From Zeugodacus cucurbitae (taxonomy: Eukaryota; Arthropoda; Insecta; Diptera; Tephritidae): a DNA stretch of 64,000 bases. The stretch spans positions 1,178,001-1,242,000 of the forward strand of contig NC_071670.1 in NCBI RefSeq assembly GCF_028554725.1, written 5' to 3'. A program made the translations under genes and the position numbers. Below are positions 23,850-35,442 of this stretch, in pieces. The notes beneath the pieces were generated by a model, which did no database searches, was not told the DNA's origin, and saw nothing but the letters and a program-made list of their open reading frames with translations. Numbering within the stretch: the stretch's first letter is position 1; the number at the start of each line of letters is the position of its first letter.

Positions 23850-25180
23850 CGTAAAAGGCCTTGCCCAGCTTTGTAGTGACATTGGGTTCGATCAAAATGC
23901 TGATAAATGCAACACTGACAGCTTTACACTTGTTGATTATGGGTTGTCTTCCCAAGAACATTAAATTAATAAATATTCATTTTACACTTCCACTTATATT
24001 TGCATAAAACATTTACACCCTCGCCCACATACACAAGAAAATTATAGTAATTACCAAGTAACAAAACTTTATATTTGTTGTAATTCACGGCCCGCTACTA
24101 TAGCAATGTAATGTAGGTGCCGCCGCGCCTGCGAAGAAATTGTGAGCGCTACTAAATTTCACTATGCAAAATTTCGATGACCGAAAGAGCGAAGTGTAAA
24201 GTTAATATTGATTTTAAGATCGAAAATTTTACAGCTTCCCAGTGCAAATAGCATGAGCCTGCGTATTTTTGCTATATGACTAATAATCGGCGCTTAATTG
24301 GCATGGGATTATCATAACAATGAATTGAGAGGCGTTCTTGGCGCAACTGGTGGAGCTGCCGAGGCTGGTGAGTTAACCGACACCGACGCCAACTGCGACG
24401 TCGACAGCGACAGCGAGCGCTTCAAGTTCAAATTGTGCGAGATTATTTATTTCCATATTTATGTGAGTTGAAAATAACCGTTATTTGCGGCCGAATAGTT
24501 TAGATGAAATGTAATCATAACACACATATATTGTAGTTCTTGGAAGCGTGTTGGGAAATGAATGTCGAAAACGAATTTTGAGTATCAAAATAATTTTACA
24601 AAAATAAAATTAAAAAGAAAATTAAAAAAAAAATATAAAAAAATTATAACAAATTTTCATAAATAAACCAAGAATAATCTCAATAAGAAGCACACAAAGT
24701 AAGAAATATGCCCTCATTAAATCTTGAGAAGTTTAAAATTTCCATTATACTCAAGCGTTTATAATTTTAGGAAGCTCAAAACCGTTGGCGCTTATCTCGT
24801 TTAACTCGAATAAAAGATTACTGAAAGCATTCAAAGGCTATCAAGCTGTGCCACATATGCACATACATGATAACAGCAACAATGTGTTAATATATGTACG
24901 CCTGTTTACAGGTTAAAGAGATCGATAATTTCATTTAAGGCTGTTAAACAGCTGCGGAGACACAAAAACACATTTTCGAAAAATAAAAAAATCATAAAAA
25001 TAATAAATAAACAACAATTCATACATACATACATGCCAGTCTGTGTTCCATTAATCACACGACTAGTCGCCTTATCAGCATACTTTAAAACTCACTTTCA
25101 TGCACTGAGATCATATGTTGGCATCATTTCCATTTATCAATGACAAACACACTCACATATGTTATAGCAGACTGCTCCGT
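23850..25180. other. Spacer between SVWC gene B and the satellite array
   Basis: No gene recognised. A GC-richer patch at about 24350-24430 is made of GAC/GCGAC words (CCGACACCGACGCC, GACGTCGACAGCGACAGCGA). It is short and has no useful frame; it may be a regulatory patch. Confidence 0.45.
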
Positions 25181-25189
25181 CCGCTCAAT

Positions 25190-26480
25190 CGCACACGATA
25201 TAACTTAAGAACATATCACTTAAGCTTAAACAGATCACACGAACCAGCAAGATATCACGCAGTGGGTAGGGTTCAGTTAGTCGCGTTTCTTCTATAGAAA
25301 TCAGAAATTAATTATGCATTTGACTTAAAATCATATCACACGAACCGAATTATATCAAATGACCTTAACAATGCATCACGGGATGGGTGGCCAAACCAGA
25401 AAGCAGCGTTTCTTAAATACTCTGGTAGGTAATTCGGGATTTTAAGTCACATCATATCGGCATCACAAGATCACATGACGTAAACAACACATCACGGGTT
25501 GGGTGGTTAACCCACATAGCGTTTCTTATGTATATAGGCTGGCAGTCCATCAGAAATTTTAAGTCACATCACATCGGTTGAGAGAGATCACATGTTATAA
25601 ACAACACATCACAGGATGGGCAGCTAGCCCAGGCACTAGTGTTGCTTTTATAGGAGCACAGGTTTTTTGATATTCCAAGTCACATCACACGGACCGAATC
25701 ATATGATATGATGTCATCACAAGAAGGGGTAGAAAGCCCTGCTAACGGCGTTTCTTATATAGGCGAACAGGCCACCAGACCAGTTGAGATTACATCACAC
25801 GAACCGAATCATATCATATGCTGTCATCACAACATCACAAGAACGGGTAGAAAGCCCTGCTACCGGTTTTTCTTATATAGGCGGACAGGTCATCAGACCA
25901 GTTGAGATCACATCACACGAACAGAATCATATCATATGCTGTCATCACAACATCACAAGAAGGGGTAGAAAGCCCTGCTACCGGTGTTTCTTATATAGGC
26001 GGACAGGCCTCCAGACCAGTTGAGATCACATCACACGAACCGAATCATATCATATGATGTCATCATTACATCACAAGAAGGGTAGAAAGCCCTGCTGCCG
26101 CGTTTCTTATATAGGCGACCAGGCCAGCAGACCAGTTGAGATCACATCACACGAACCGAATCATATCATATGATGTCATCACAACATCACAAGAAGGGGT
26201 AGAAAGCCCTGCTACCGGTGTTTCTTATATAGGCGCACAGGCCAGCAGACCAGTTGAGATCACATCACACGAACCGAATCATATAATATGATGTCATCAT
26301 AACATCACAAGAAGGGTAGAAAGCCCTGCTACCGGCGTTTCTTATATAGACGACCAGGCCAGCAGACCAGTTGAGATCACATCATCTAAACTTATACAGA
26401 TCACATGATCTCAACAAATTGTCGCGGGGTACGTTTCAAGTCTAGCTACACGATTTTCTTATATGGAAGCTTGTGCATCC
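25190..26480. repeat. Tandem array of about eleven ~117-bp monomers
   Basis: A GTTTCTTATATAGGCG-like block recurs at about 25284, 25407, 25520, 25640, 25749, 25867, 25984, 26100, 26218, 26335 and 26452. Spacing is 108-123 bp at the left and a steady 116-118 bp on the right. Each monomer also has ACATCACACGAACCGAATC, a CATATCATATGATGTCATC segment, and AGGGGTAGAAAGCCCTGC. The right-hand monomers are close copies; the left-hand ones and the last are strongly diverged. The period is not a multiple of three in most units, and open frames through it are chance. It lies between divergently placed SVWC genes B and C. Confidence 0.92.
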
Positions 26481-28895
26481 GGTTGTTCAGTACACATCAC
26501 ACCAGCTTAGACAGATCATCATCAATCTGAGCTAAAATCACCAGAATTGTTTTAAAATTCTAAACAAATTTCTTGCGGTGTATTTCAATATCGTCGTATT
26601 ACTTTTGACTTCAAGTACCGTTTAGTGTGTACTTGAAATGAAACCGCAATGAACCGCTAAGCGGTAACTGCAGTTTAATCTTTTTTTTGGACTAGGCTTA
26701 AGTGGCGAACGAAATGTTTACGGTGTATTGACCCAAGATTAAGTAAATGAGAAATGTCTTGATCATAGTCATAAATGACAACAACAACAGCGGTGCACAC
26801 AGGTGTCTCCGTGGCGCGGAATTAACGCAGATAATTTATTATTTTTACAAATTGCTTAATAACATAACACCACAAGACTATTTGTTTATATAAATTTGCG
26901 CATTCGCAACGCTTGTGTGTGTGTGGCGTGTTTAATTAATTCAAAACTGTCGTCAGCTTGCCATTGTTAATTCATTTAATTAGCATTGAAGTCGTGAGCG
27001 CTAAGCGGACAAGCGCTGTCTGGTCGCCTCTTAAGCTAGTTTATTTTTTGATTTTTGTTTTCGTTTTCGTTTTTTTCATATGCTTCAACTCGTATAGGTG
27101 ATGTTGACTTTAGGAATTCTTCGAAGATTACTTATGTTTTCTTACTCATTTTTGATTTCCAAAATACTTAAAAAGTCATAAATAAGACAGAGGTTCACAG
27201 AATTGAACACTTACGTGTTTTTTTCATAGCAGACGCCCTCCAAGGATTTTGCGCGATGACGCAAGTTTCTCTATAAAGCTTACTTGTATAGGTACTAGCA
27301 AATATGTGACCCAATTCTTTGTCACTTAATAGCCTTTTCACACAGGAGCTAATTGATCAATTAACCGGCCTCTGCTCGATTAAAGCGCTGATTAAGATCG
27401 ATTTACCATTTAAAATAAAAATCTACATTCATTCTTTATTGATATTTTTCAACAAAAATTTTAATTGACCAATTAATTTAACTGTGTGAAAAGGCTATAA
27501 GAGCGTACTGCTTCCTGAAGATCTGTTTAAATGCATCAAAATTAGTATATGAACTCTGGCGACCCCTAACGAATATATGTATAATCAAACAAAATCAACC
27601 ATCAAATAAATTTTTGGTGATAATTCGATTCCAGAAAAACATCTCTCACATTATCTTTCGAGTTCTACAGAGAAATTTAAGCTCTATATAGTTAATAGAT
27701 ATTAGTACATGGGTTGAGCTTTCGAAGAATCCAAGTTTGTTACCAAGATGTGAAAAATTTTCATACTAATATCTTTTTTCGGATTTCCCTTTCTCAATCT
27801 GAAATAATCTCTTGAGAACCAACCTCCGTTAAAATATTTCAATCTCCAACATACATACGATCTAGTACAAGAAGTTAGAGATTATCAGCACTTAGTTCGA
27901 AAACAAAGCTATGGACTAATTTTGATATATTTACGGCTTGAATTGAAGCCGGATTTGTTATTTAAATAAGGACCGATTGAACAAATAGTAATGCTGTTAA
28001 GCTCCACTGTAGTTATATGGCCTTTTTTTAATACAATCATAAATATTTAGAAAATGGTTTATTCTATGATACTGGATTTTTCGGCTCTCCCAACACACAT
28101 TTTTTCGTTGTTCTAGGAAACCAAGTTCAAGTAGACCACCCATTTAGTTGAGACCGATAGCTATCAGCTTCTTAAAATTACACCAATGTTTAAAGTATTA
28201 CGTGCAATTTTTTTTCGGCGAGACAAATTTTGAATGAGTACAGGGACGGTAACGGTCCCAAATCGTGGGATTTCCACGAAAATCGGTTTGCAGAGCTTCG
28301 GTAGAACTGTAGAATTGTTGCCGTGAGATAAAAGCGCACTTTCGCTTTCCAACGCTCTTATAGACACTGGATTCTGTGAAAAAGGTGGAACTCATGCCAT
28401 TTTGAGGCTGAGCACCAGCGCGCTTACATTTCAGGTTTACTTTTTTTTGTTGAAATGCAGCTTCACGCTTGAACTTAATTAATTAAGCAATGTGTAAAGA
28501 CGGCAAACAATGCACGACGAAGGCGACACAACTGGATAAACAAATACAAAAACAAAGACAACCACAAAAAACACAATCACTGTCATAAAGTAAAAATATC
28601 AATAAAAGCCCGTGTGCTGAAATCAAAACTAGAGCAAGAAGAAGAAGAAGCAGAAAAAATACTTGCGAGTAAATGGACTGAATGAGTAGTAGAGTGTCAG
28701 ACTATACAATGTATATAAATACTGATGTATTTATCCCCATATAATTATGAAGGTATGTAGATATGTACAAGCGAGTTTGAGTGTTTGTGCAGACAGCAAG
28801 TGTTTGTATGCAAGTCGGTGCGGTCTGCCAGTCGGACTTATTGTCTTCCACAGACGGACTACTCGCACCGCCTACAAGTGGTCCATAATTAATTT
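26481..28895. other. Spacer upstream of SVWC gene C
   Basis: No gene recognised. It contains the small inverted-repeat element listed at 27330-27497. Short minus-strand frames at 28164-28395 overlap in two frames and look like a decayed repeat; I cannot name it. A GAAGAAGAAG run is near 28637. Confidence 0.45.
27330..27497. mobile_element. 168-bp MITE, TAA target duplication
   Basis: Ends TAGCCTTTTCACACAG and, inverted, CTGTGTGAAAAGGCTA; the similarity continues inward through AATTGATCAATTAA versus AATTGGTCAATTAA, about 36 bp in all. TAA stands at both flanks (27327-27329 and 27498-27500). There is no coding capacity. A 3-bp TWA target duplication is the habit of PIF/Harbinger elements, so a non-autonomous element of that type is the best guess. 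Confidence 0.75.
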
Positions 28896-28935
28896 TATAT
28901 AAAAGCAACAACAATTGTTTTTAAAGCATTCAGTC
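28896..28935 (+). promoter_or_regulatory. TATA box and initiator of SVWC gene C
   Basis: TATATAAAAG begins at 28896 and an initiator-like TTCAGTCG centres on A 28932, 34-36 nt downstream. The ATG follows at 29169, leaving a leader of about 237 nt. Confidence 0.55.
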
Positions 28936-29168
28936 GCGAAAATAACGTCGCAACGCCAAGTGAGCGGGAGCTTAAAGTGCTTAGATGCTTTGAAACTATT
29001 TCGATGAAGTGAGAAGTGAAAAAAATTTCGAAAGAATTGGAAAAATTAAAAAAAATCAAAAAGCGAATATAGTTACAAGAGAATTGAAGAAAAAATACAA
29101 AAAATTGTGATCAAATCAATTCGCGATAAATCGTTTAGTTGAAACTAATTTGCTTGTCATTAAAAATC

Positions 29169-30242
29169 ATGCAAACCACTTTGCTGTGCGCTTTGTTGTT
29201 GGGAATTTTGGCTTGTTATAACGTTTCGGGGGATTTACGCTATCGCGGCAATGCCGTGCATCCAGGTGTGTTGTGAGCGTTGAGCGAATTTGAGTTTGTT
29301 TTAAATGTAGAAAAATAATAAAAAATAAAAAAAAAAAATTATAAAAAAAATATTTATAAATTGTAAAGAATTATAAAAGAATTTTTAATATTAATAAAAA
29401 AGTATTAAAATAAAAAAAATAAATTAATTTAAAAAAATTAAATAAAAATAAATATATAAATAAATAAAAATTTAAAAATTAAAAAAAAAGTAATATTATA
29501 AAAAAAATTAATTTTAATATTTAAAAAAATTTTTTTTACTATTTTTAAAAAACATTTTTTTAGTATTTTTTAATATTGAAAATTTTTTGTTTAATCTTAG
29601 CAACGTCCATTAAAAACCTTTTTCCATTATTATTATTTTTTTTTGCATAAAAATTCTATATATTTTTTAATGATTCATGTTTTTTCCAATTAGATAAATA
29701 AAGATTTTGCAATAAAACTTTGAAATTGAAACTTTTTAATTAGAAAATTAACATATTTCATAAATAATATGATTTGTTTATCATTGAAAAACTTTACTTT
29801 TTAAAATTTCGGTTCAAAATTTCATAATTTTTTAATAAATTATAAAATTTACAATCGTTGTTTTCCTCTCAGATTACCCTGGTCAGTGCTACTATGAGGA
29901 ATTGCGGCAACCGATACCCACGAATCAGTCCTACAAACCGATAAATCGCGATGGGCGTTGTGAATCGATATTCTGTCGCAAAGACTTCGTGCTCGAAATT
30001 CGTTAGTAAGTGTGAAACCGTTATTTAATAATTTATTTTATTAAATTTTATACAAAAAACCTCAAAAATCGTGCAAATTTCGTTTATTTTATTGTCCGGT
30101 TTTTATTTTTCCTTCTCACCACAGCTGCGGCCGCCACAACTTGCAGCCGAACGCGACATGCAGCATCGAATCGGACATGCGGCGCGCATATCCAGCTTGT
30201 TGTCCGCGCTTAGTGTGTCAAACCGACAGCAATTTCATTTAA
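29169..30242 (+). CDS. SVWC-domain secreted protein C (Vago-like family)
   Basis: A secreted one-domain von Willebrand factor C-like protein of 115 residues. Exons 29169-29265, 29873-30005 and 30125-30242 join in phases 1 and 2. The signal peptide is about MQTTLLCALLLGILACYNVS. The domain has GQCYYEELRQPIP, then GRCESIFC, a cysteine directly after the second intron (TA/C TGC), ATC, AYPACC and LVC, eight in all. Exon 2 is 133 nt, exactly as in gene B, which argues for descent by duplication. One NQS and one NAT sequon are seen. The first intron is an extreme A/T tract (29290-29870). A TATA box and initiator precede it. Extracellular role in defence or stress is plausible from the family, not shown here. 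Confidence 0.88.
29290..29865. repeat. Extreme A/T low-complexity intron
   Basis: Most of the first intron of SVWC gene C is built of A and T runs with few G or C. It carries no recognisable element. Confidence 0.7.
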
Positions 30243-31480
30243 TTTTTTAATTGCGACTTAATTGTTGAAACTTAATTCTTTCAATTATCAATTGGCTTTA
30301 TTGTTGTTATTGTTTTAAATAGTTTGTCACGTTTATCAAATGCGAGTTTTTTGTTTTTTTGTTTTTATATTTATTAAAGATATACATATATATTTATTTG
30401 TTTGTTTGTGAAAGAGACAGTATAGACAATGTATTGAGGAATAAAATATTTGCAAATTAAATTAAAAGTATACAAGAAAAGAATAATAGAAACAAAAAAA
30501 AATATGTAAATGAAATGTTTAATGGCTTTGATACAGCAATTATGCACAGTTGGAGACAAAAGTCTGGGTACAACACTGATTTCAATCGAAAACTAGAGTA
30601 CCGCTAAGAATTTTTTCAAATTTTGTACCCGGATAACACAAATATTGACTAGCCGACGTTAATTGAAGACATTAAAGAAGAAGAAGCTGAGGAAATAAAG
30701 AGTTTCTACTTAAAATTTGAGAGAACTTGGACCAATCACTGGTGATAACTTCAGAAGAATTTTATAAACTTTTGAGAGACCAGAATCTAAAACTCTGTGA
30801 TTAGAAGCCCACATTTAATCGAGCTATGAGTGGGAACTTTTATCTGACAAAAAATGTCTAAGTTCGAATTGAAAGGATAGAGCAACAAAATGAATAAAGA
30901 ATTTCAAGAGATATCTTTTAACAAAGTTCATATAGAGATGATGAAACTTCAAATGCAGAATTCCTAAAGATGTGAAATAGAACCGAACTTGAAAACCTGA
31001 GTTTGAGCTTGATATACTCCATGTCATAACCATTAGTGACTTCCCTGGACCTCTAAATCTTTATATATCTATTTCTAAATATACAGGAAGCACTGATTTG
31101 TGGGTATTTCGACCGGATTTACCAGATGAGTTACAGCTTTTGAGAAAATGGAAGCCCTCTCAGCGTGTTTCGCTCATCAATTCTCACTCCTGTTCTGTTG
31201 AATTCCTCGAATCATCAAAGAGGGGCTAATCTACTCTACAAAAAAGTGCATATTCTTGGTCCGTTGCCTTTTGTCGCACACTGTATATCGCTTTAACGAC
31301 TTCATAACGTGTTCATCGTCAATATTTTTATTGCAATTAGCCGAAAGTGCACTTCACACAAACACACACCTGTCTATTAAACAGATTTCATATTTGCTTA
31401 TCATTTGACGAATATTTAATTTATTGTTGTTGGCTGGCTCTGCATTGCTAATGCCTCTTCTCCAGTGTTGTTGTAAAGCC
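30243..31480. other. Spacer between SVWC genes C and D
   Basis: No gene seen. Most of it is covered by the decayed inverted-repeat element listed at 30547-31283. Confidence 0.5.
30547..31283. mobile_element. Decayed Tc1-like non-autonomous element (candidate)
   Basis: The left end CAGTTGGAGACAAAAG and the inverted right end CAGTGTGCGACAAAAG share 13 of 16 bases, a terminal form used by Tc1-like elements. TATA stands just outside the right end. No transposase motif is recognisable inside, and target duplication is not clean, so this is a tentative call. Confidence 0.4.
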
Positions 31481-31516
31481 TATAAAATTGTGTGCGACTT
31501 TGTTCAGCGAATCAAT
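31481..31516 (+). promoter_or_regulatory. TATA box and start region of SVWC gene D
   Basis: TATAAAA at 31481 is followed by TTCAGCG (A at 31506) and ATCAATT (A at 31513), at 25 and 32 nt. The ATG at 31536 leaves a leader of only 23-30 nt. Confidence 0.55.
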
Positions 31517-31535
31517 TGCAATCGAAGTGTCGACG

Positions 31536-32357
31536 ATGAAACAATATTTGTTATTATTATTGGCGTTTGTGTGTCTCTACGCCGGCAGCGAAGCGAGTGA
31601 GTATTGAAAAAAAGGGAACTCAAAATAAAAAAATCATAAAATTTGCATATTTAATTACGCTAGCGTCACCACCGGTCTGTGGCTACAAAGCACTCAATGG
31701 GGAAATGGTGTTTTTGCACTACTTCCCCGCTGTAAAGGAGGGCCAGGATCACATCGATTACGGTGATGGAACGGATGGCGTGTGCTTGCAAAGAGCAGTG
31801 TGCCAGGAGGACTACTCGACGAAAGTGGAGTCGTAAGTACTCGAGGGGTGGTGCATTATTTGTAAAAATAATATTTTGGGATCTAAATGCTGATCCTTGA
31901 GGTTCTAAGCGCTTACAGTCCTTCATGACATGTTACATCATATCGAATGTGTTGAGGTTATACCGAGAGTTCAGCAAATGATGTCCAAGTGATAAGCCAT
32001 GGAATAGATGGACATATTTTTTTAGATTTTTTAGTTATTGTTCAAGTTTATCCCCGTAAAGGGGAGTTATCGGTCCAAAAATGGGATGTCTAGAAGGAAC
32101 TTTATAACTTCTGTTATACAACATGAAATAGTCGCTGATGATCGTTTAGCTTCATATATATATATCGATATTTTTTTGTAATCGATGTGTTTTACTTTTT
32201 AACTTCATATAAATATCCATCATCGATAAATATATCGATAATTTCTTGTAATCGATTATTTTTTATTTTTCTTTGCAGCTGTAATGACTACAAAGTGGAT
32301 TGCAATAACGGTGGAACCGATAAAACTACATTCCCCGCCTGCTGTGTGAAGTGTTAA
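31536..32357 (+). CDS. SVWC-domain secreted protein D (Vago-like family)
   Basis: A secreted one-domain von Willebrand factor C-like protein of 102 residues. Exons 31536-31596, 31664-31832 and 32279-32357 join in phases 1 and 2. The signal peptide is MKQYLLLLLAFVCLYAGSEA. The domain reads PPVCGYKAL, then HIDYGDGTDGVCLQRAVC, the fourth cysteine right after the second intron (TC/C TGT), and ends FPACCVKC. Exons 2 (169 nt) and 3 (79 nt) are the same lengths as in gene F, and both proteins share the DYG...G-C-Q-A-C pattern and the terminal ACCVKC, so D and F are a recent paralogous pair. Poly(A) signal AATAAA is at 32417. The second intron carries two TATCGATA palindromes 70 bp apart. Confidence 0.88.
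32163..32240. promoter_or_regulatory. Pair of TATCGATA palindromes in an intron
   Basis: TATCGATA, the core of the Drosophila DRE (DREF-binding) site, is at 32163-32170 and 32233-32240, within a weak 70-bp duplication that also repeats TTGTAATCGAT. Occupancy is not implied. Confidence 0.35.
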
Positions 32358-32416
32358 TTGACTGGACAGGGTGCCTTACTAAAAATATGCAGATTGTCAA
32401 AAATTATACATCAAAT

Positions 32417-32422
32417 AATAAA
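32417..32422 (+). terminator. Poly(A) signal of SVWC gene D
   Basis: AATAAA 60 nt after the stop codon. Confidence 0.65.
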
Positions 32423-32937
32423 ATGAAATTTATAAATTTTACATATGTCTTAGTTATTTAATTATAGAAAATAAGAAACTACTTATAGGTCAAAATCACT
32501 GTTGATTATTACTTAGAAAACAGCTGTTTAACTGCTGTATCAGCTGTTAATCGATAACCTTAGATCGTAATTCACTAGCAGCTCATTAGTAAACAATACC
32601 GGTAGCTGTACAGATGTGTCACCTGCTATAAAATATCTATAAATACAGTTGTTTATTTATTGTAATTAGATGCGCAAACTGGTTTGCCCGAACGGGTCGA
32701 ATAATAGATGCAATGATGTGAGACACAACACAAACTGTTGAGCGCAAAGCTTTGGAATAATTAAAACAACATTTGTTGAACAAAAAGATTGTAAAGCAAT
32801 AATAATGACAGTAATTATAAGACTCTTAAATATTGACAAAGGCTAGGCTAGGCTTCTCTTTCAATAACTAACCAGTGTGTCTTACAAAAACCTTTCCCGA
32901 AAAGAAAAAGGAAATAGAAACACTTTAATGTTATCAA
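32423..32937. other. Convergent spacer between SVWC genes D and E
   Basis: AT-rich, no gene seen. CAGCTGTTTAACTGCTGTATCAGCTG-type words give repeated CAGCTG E-boxes near 32521-32548. Confidence 0.5.
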
Positions 32938-33333
32938 CTATTTATTGCACTTGTAACGTTCACAACAATCCGGATAGGGTTTGGTAAAATCGGTTGGCTG
33001 ATACTGAAAGTCTTTGCAGTTGGGCTGCACGCGTGGACACTGGCCGACACGTATGAGTCCCTCCTCCTGACAGGTCAACTCGGCGCACAAGTCTACATTG
33101 GTCGGTTTGATGGTCTCATTCAGTTTGATGGGGAGCTGCAGCTCCTTGTGGTAGCAATGACCCGGATTATCTAAAGGTTGTATTACGGAGTATTAATAAG
33201 GATTATTACCAAAACATATTACCAAAACATTTAACTTAAGCTTACTTGGATCCGCCGAGTTGGGTACGTAGGACTCGGCTTGCGTTGACGCAAATAAGCA
33301 CAAAGCGAGGCTTAATATTGTTAATGATTTCAT
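32938..33333 (-). CDS. SVWC-domain secreted protein E (Vago-like family)
   Basis: A secreted one-domain von Willebrand factor C-like protein of 106 residues. Only two exons: 33333-33246 and 33170-32938 (phase 1). The signal peptide is MKSLTILSLALCLFASTQA. The domain starts GHCYHKELQLPIKLNET, continues VDLCAELTC, GQC, PNC and ends KPYPDCCERYKCNK, with all eight cysteines. Unlike the five neighbours it has no intron before the fourth cysteine; the codons run straight through (GGC CAG TGT). This is best read as intron loss. Sequence motifs (CY-x-x-EL, P-x-N-x-T, KPYPDCC) place it near B and C. On the minus strand TTCAGTCG with A at 33411 is a good initiator 78 nt upstream of the ATG. Confidence 0.88.
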
Positions 33334-33406
33334 TTCGCACCTGTTTTACCGTTTGTTACACCGTTCTGGTCTATGCGTAGATCTGCTTTGTAAGCTAGTT
33401 GTCGGA

Positions 33407-33415
33407 CGACTGAAT
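33407..33415 (-). promoter_or_regulatory. Initiator of SVWC gene E
   Basis: ATTCAGTCG on the minus strand, the arthropod initiator consensus TCAGT, with A+1 at 33411. Only a weak TAAATAA-type TATA word lies about 30 nt further upstream. Confidence 0.45.
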
Positions 33416-33419
33416 TTTG

Positions 33420-35180
33420 TACGCGACGAGTTGGAATTTATTTATTATTTAAATTTCAAATGCGAATCTGCGAAAGGTGCGACTAAAGATGCTGAGATTT
33501 GAGACGCTGTGGCGTCATTTGAGTGGATTTAGAAGCTATAATAAGCACGTTATGCACCATAAATTATCAATAATATGGTGTGGGGGATGTCAGAGGGGGT
33601 GAGAACAAAGTCGAAGCTTTTTTTTTTTATAATTTGCGAATTGTGATGAGATTAATCGAAAACAAGAATATAATAATGATAATTAAAAAGACAATTTTTT
33701 GTTGTAAAAAGTTGTGAAAATAAATCGTTAATTGAAAATAAAAACGCAGTTCAACGATAACAAAGACAATCATATGGAGATACAGTGATGAGCAACAGAA
33801 TGAGAATAGGCAACATAGAATAATACTCTCTCTTCATGACGTCAAGGCGTAATCATCCATCAGTCAATCTCCTTCTAAAAATGTTACAGAAAGATTCTAT
33901 CGGTTTGTGATAGAGCCTATAAGAGTAACAGATCGAAGAGTTCCAGACTGAATATTAATTGGAGTGATTATTTACGCTATCATTTTGTAATCTCTACACG
34001 TCGGCTGTAATCACTACTTATGGATCTGGGTAATGTAATATTCTCAGGAAAATACCCGAAATACAAAAATGCTTTATTGTCTTTATTCGATCAGGGGCTC
34101 AATAAATTATGTTTTCAGGACCTCAATTGTAAGTTATGGAACGAAGTATGCTCAATGAGGTCTGATATGTGCCTGAGTGTAAGGAGCTATTTCGGTTCCT
34201 TGACGAGCTTACATATTTTATTCGTCACCTCATTCATTCATTCTATTTCCACCCTGTTACCACCCGACAGCTGGATATTGAGAAGATAACCTAGTTTTAG
34301 TGAAATAAACGACCTAATTAGAATGAATGGACTTGAAGCAGCTGGTTCCCACTAGCCAAGGTTACACTGTACGAACGAAATGGGCACATGAACCTCGGTA
34401 TGCTCTGATACCCTTATCAATTTACATGCACGATCGGTTGCGTACTCTCATTAATATAACCTTCCATGCTTAAAGAAATTAAATATGGACATCTGTTCGT
34501 AAAGACTATCATGACTACATACATAGATGGTTAAAAACAACATTGTGTCTGCACTTTCAAGAATTGATGGAGTGTGGTGAGTTTAGTGTTCTGTAATGTT
34601 TCTCCTCACTTCACCACACCAGTCACGAGTTGACATATGACTTGGGTCTTCGTGACAGAATAATTTTTTCTATTCGCTCTCACTTTACCCTTAGAAGACA
34701 CTCACTTGAAGAAATCGGTTGGTTGTGAACACTTGAATTCGGCTTGCTGTTGAAAATTGCCTGTGCAGTCACTAGGTTAGTCAGCGCCCGCTGCAATCGG
34801 ATGTGTCCAATCTCACTCTGCAAGCGATCTTTGCTGTTGCACCGAAATTCTCAAGCTTATCGGCGCTTGCTCAACACCAACATACATATATACATTTATT
34901 CACTTATGGGCATCGTTTCGGCGCCTTCATGTTGACGATTGGCGTAACAACAACAACAAGTGATGTAGAAAAAAAAACAATTAAAATCACTTGACTTGCT
35001 CTCGTATTTCCAGGGAAAGTGCGTAAACAAATAAATCTGGTGCATGTCACAGAAGGTTAACGATTGAGGGCTCCGATGGCGACTTGTAAGAATTTCATAA
35101 TACTCGTACTCGTAATTACAAATTGAAATATTTTCCATTACTTAATTGAGTTGTTTATACGCGTTCGTTGTGAACTTCGC
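33420..35180. other. Spacer between SVWC genes E and F
   Basis: No gene I can defend. The only curiosity is a possible 57-nt minus-strand exon near 34700-34756 (see rejected items). Confidence 0.45.
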
Positions 35181-35218
35181 TATAAAAGCGAGTGGAAAAT
35201 TAAATTCGGGTTTCAGTT
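35181..35218 (+). promoter_or_regulatory. TATA box and initiator of SVWC gene F
   Basis: TATAAAAG at 35181 and TTCAGTTCG with A at 35215, 34 nt apart; a canonical insect core promoter. The leader to the ATG at 35443 is about 228 nt. Confidence 0.65.
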
Positions 35219-35442
35219 CGGTCTTTACGCTTTAAACGCAATCAGTTTGGTGAATAAAATTTCAATTTATTTTGTTGAATGAAATTTTAAGATTCTGATA
35301 AAAATATTTGCACTAAATTTCATGCAAAAAGCAAGATAATAACAAATATTGTGTTATAGAAGACAAATATTTTATAAATAAATAAAAAAATATTTCTCAA
35401 TTACAAGGGATATCTATAAAATTACAAAAAAATAACATTAAG

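Noticed and set aside
25708..26023. Frames across the 117-bp array with repeated ITSHEPNHIICCHH text
   Set aside because: The period is not a multiple of three and the frames open and close with the monomers; an artefact of the tandem repeat, not a protein.
28164..28395. Two overlapping minus-strand frames
   Set aside because: They look like a decayed mobile element, but no family motif is clear enough to name.
34700..34756. Possible 57-nt minus-strand exon, GACTGCACAG / FQQQAEFKCSQPTDFF / GTGAGT
   Set aside because: Good splice signals and a slight look of a chitin-binding (CBM14) start or of SVWC gene E's QPTDF, but I found no signal-peptide exon upstream and no cysteine-rich exon downstream.
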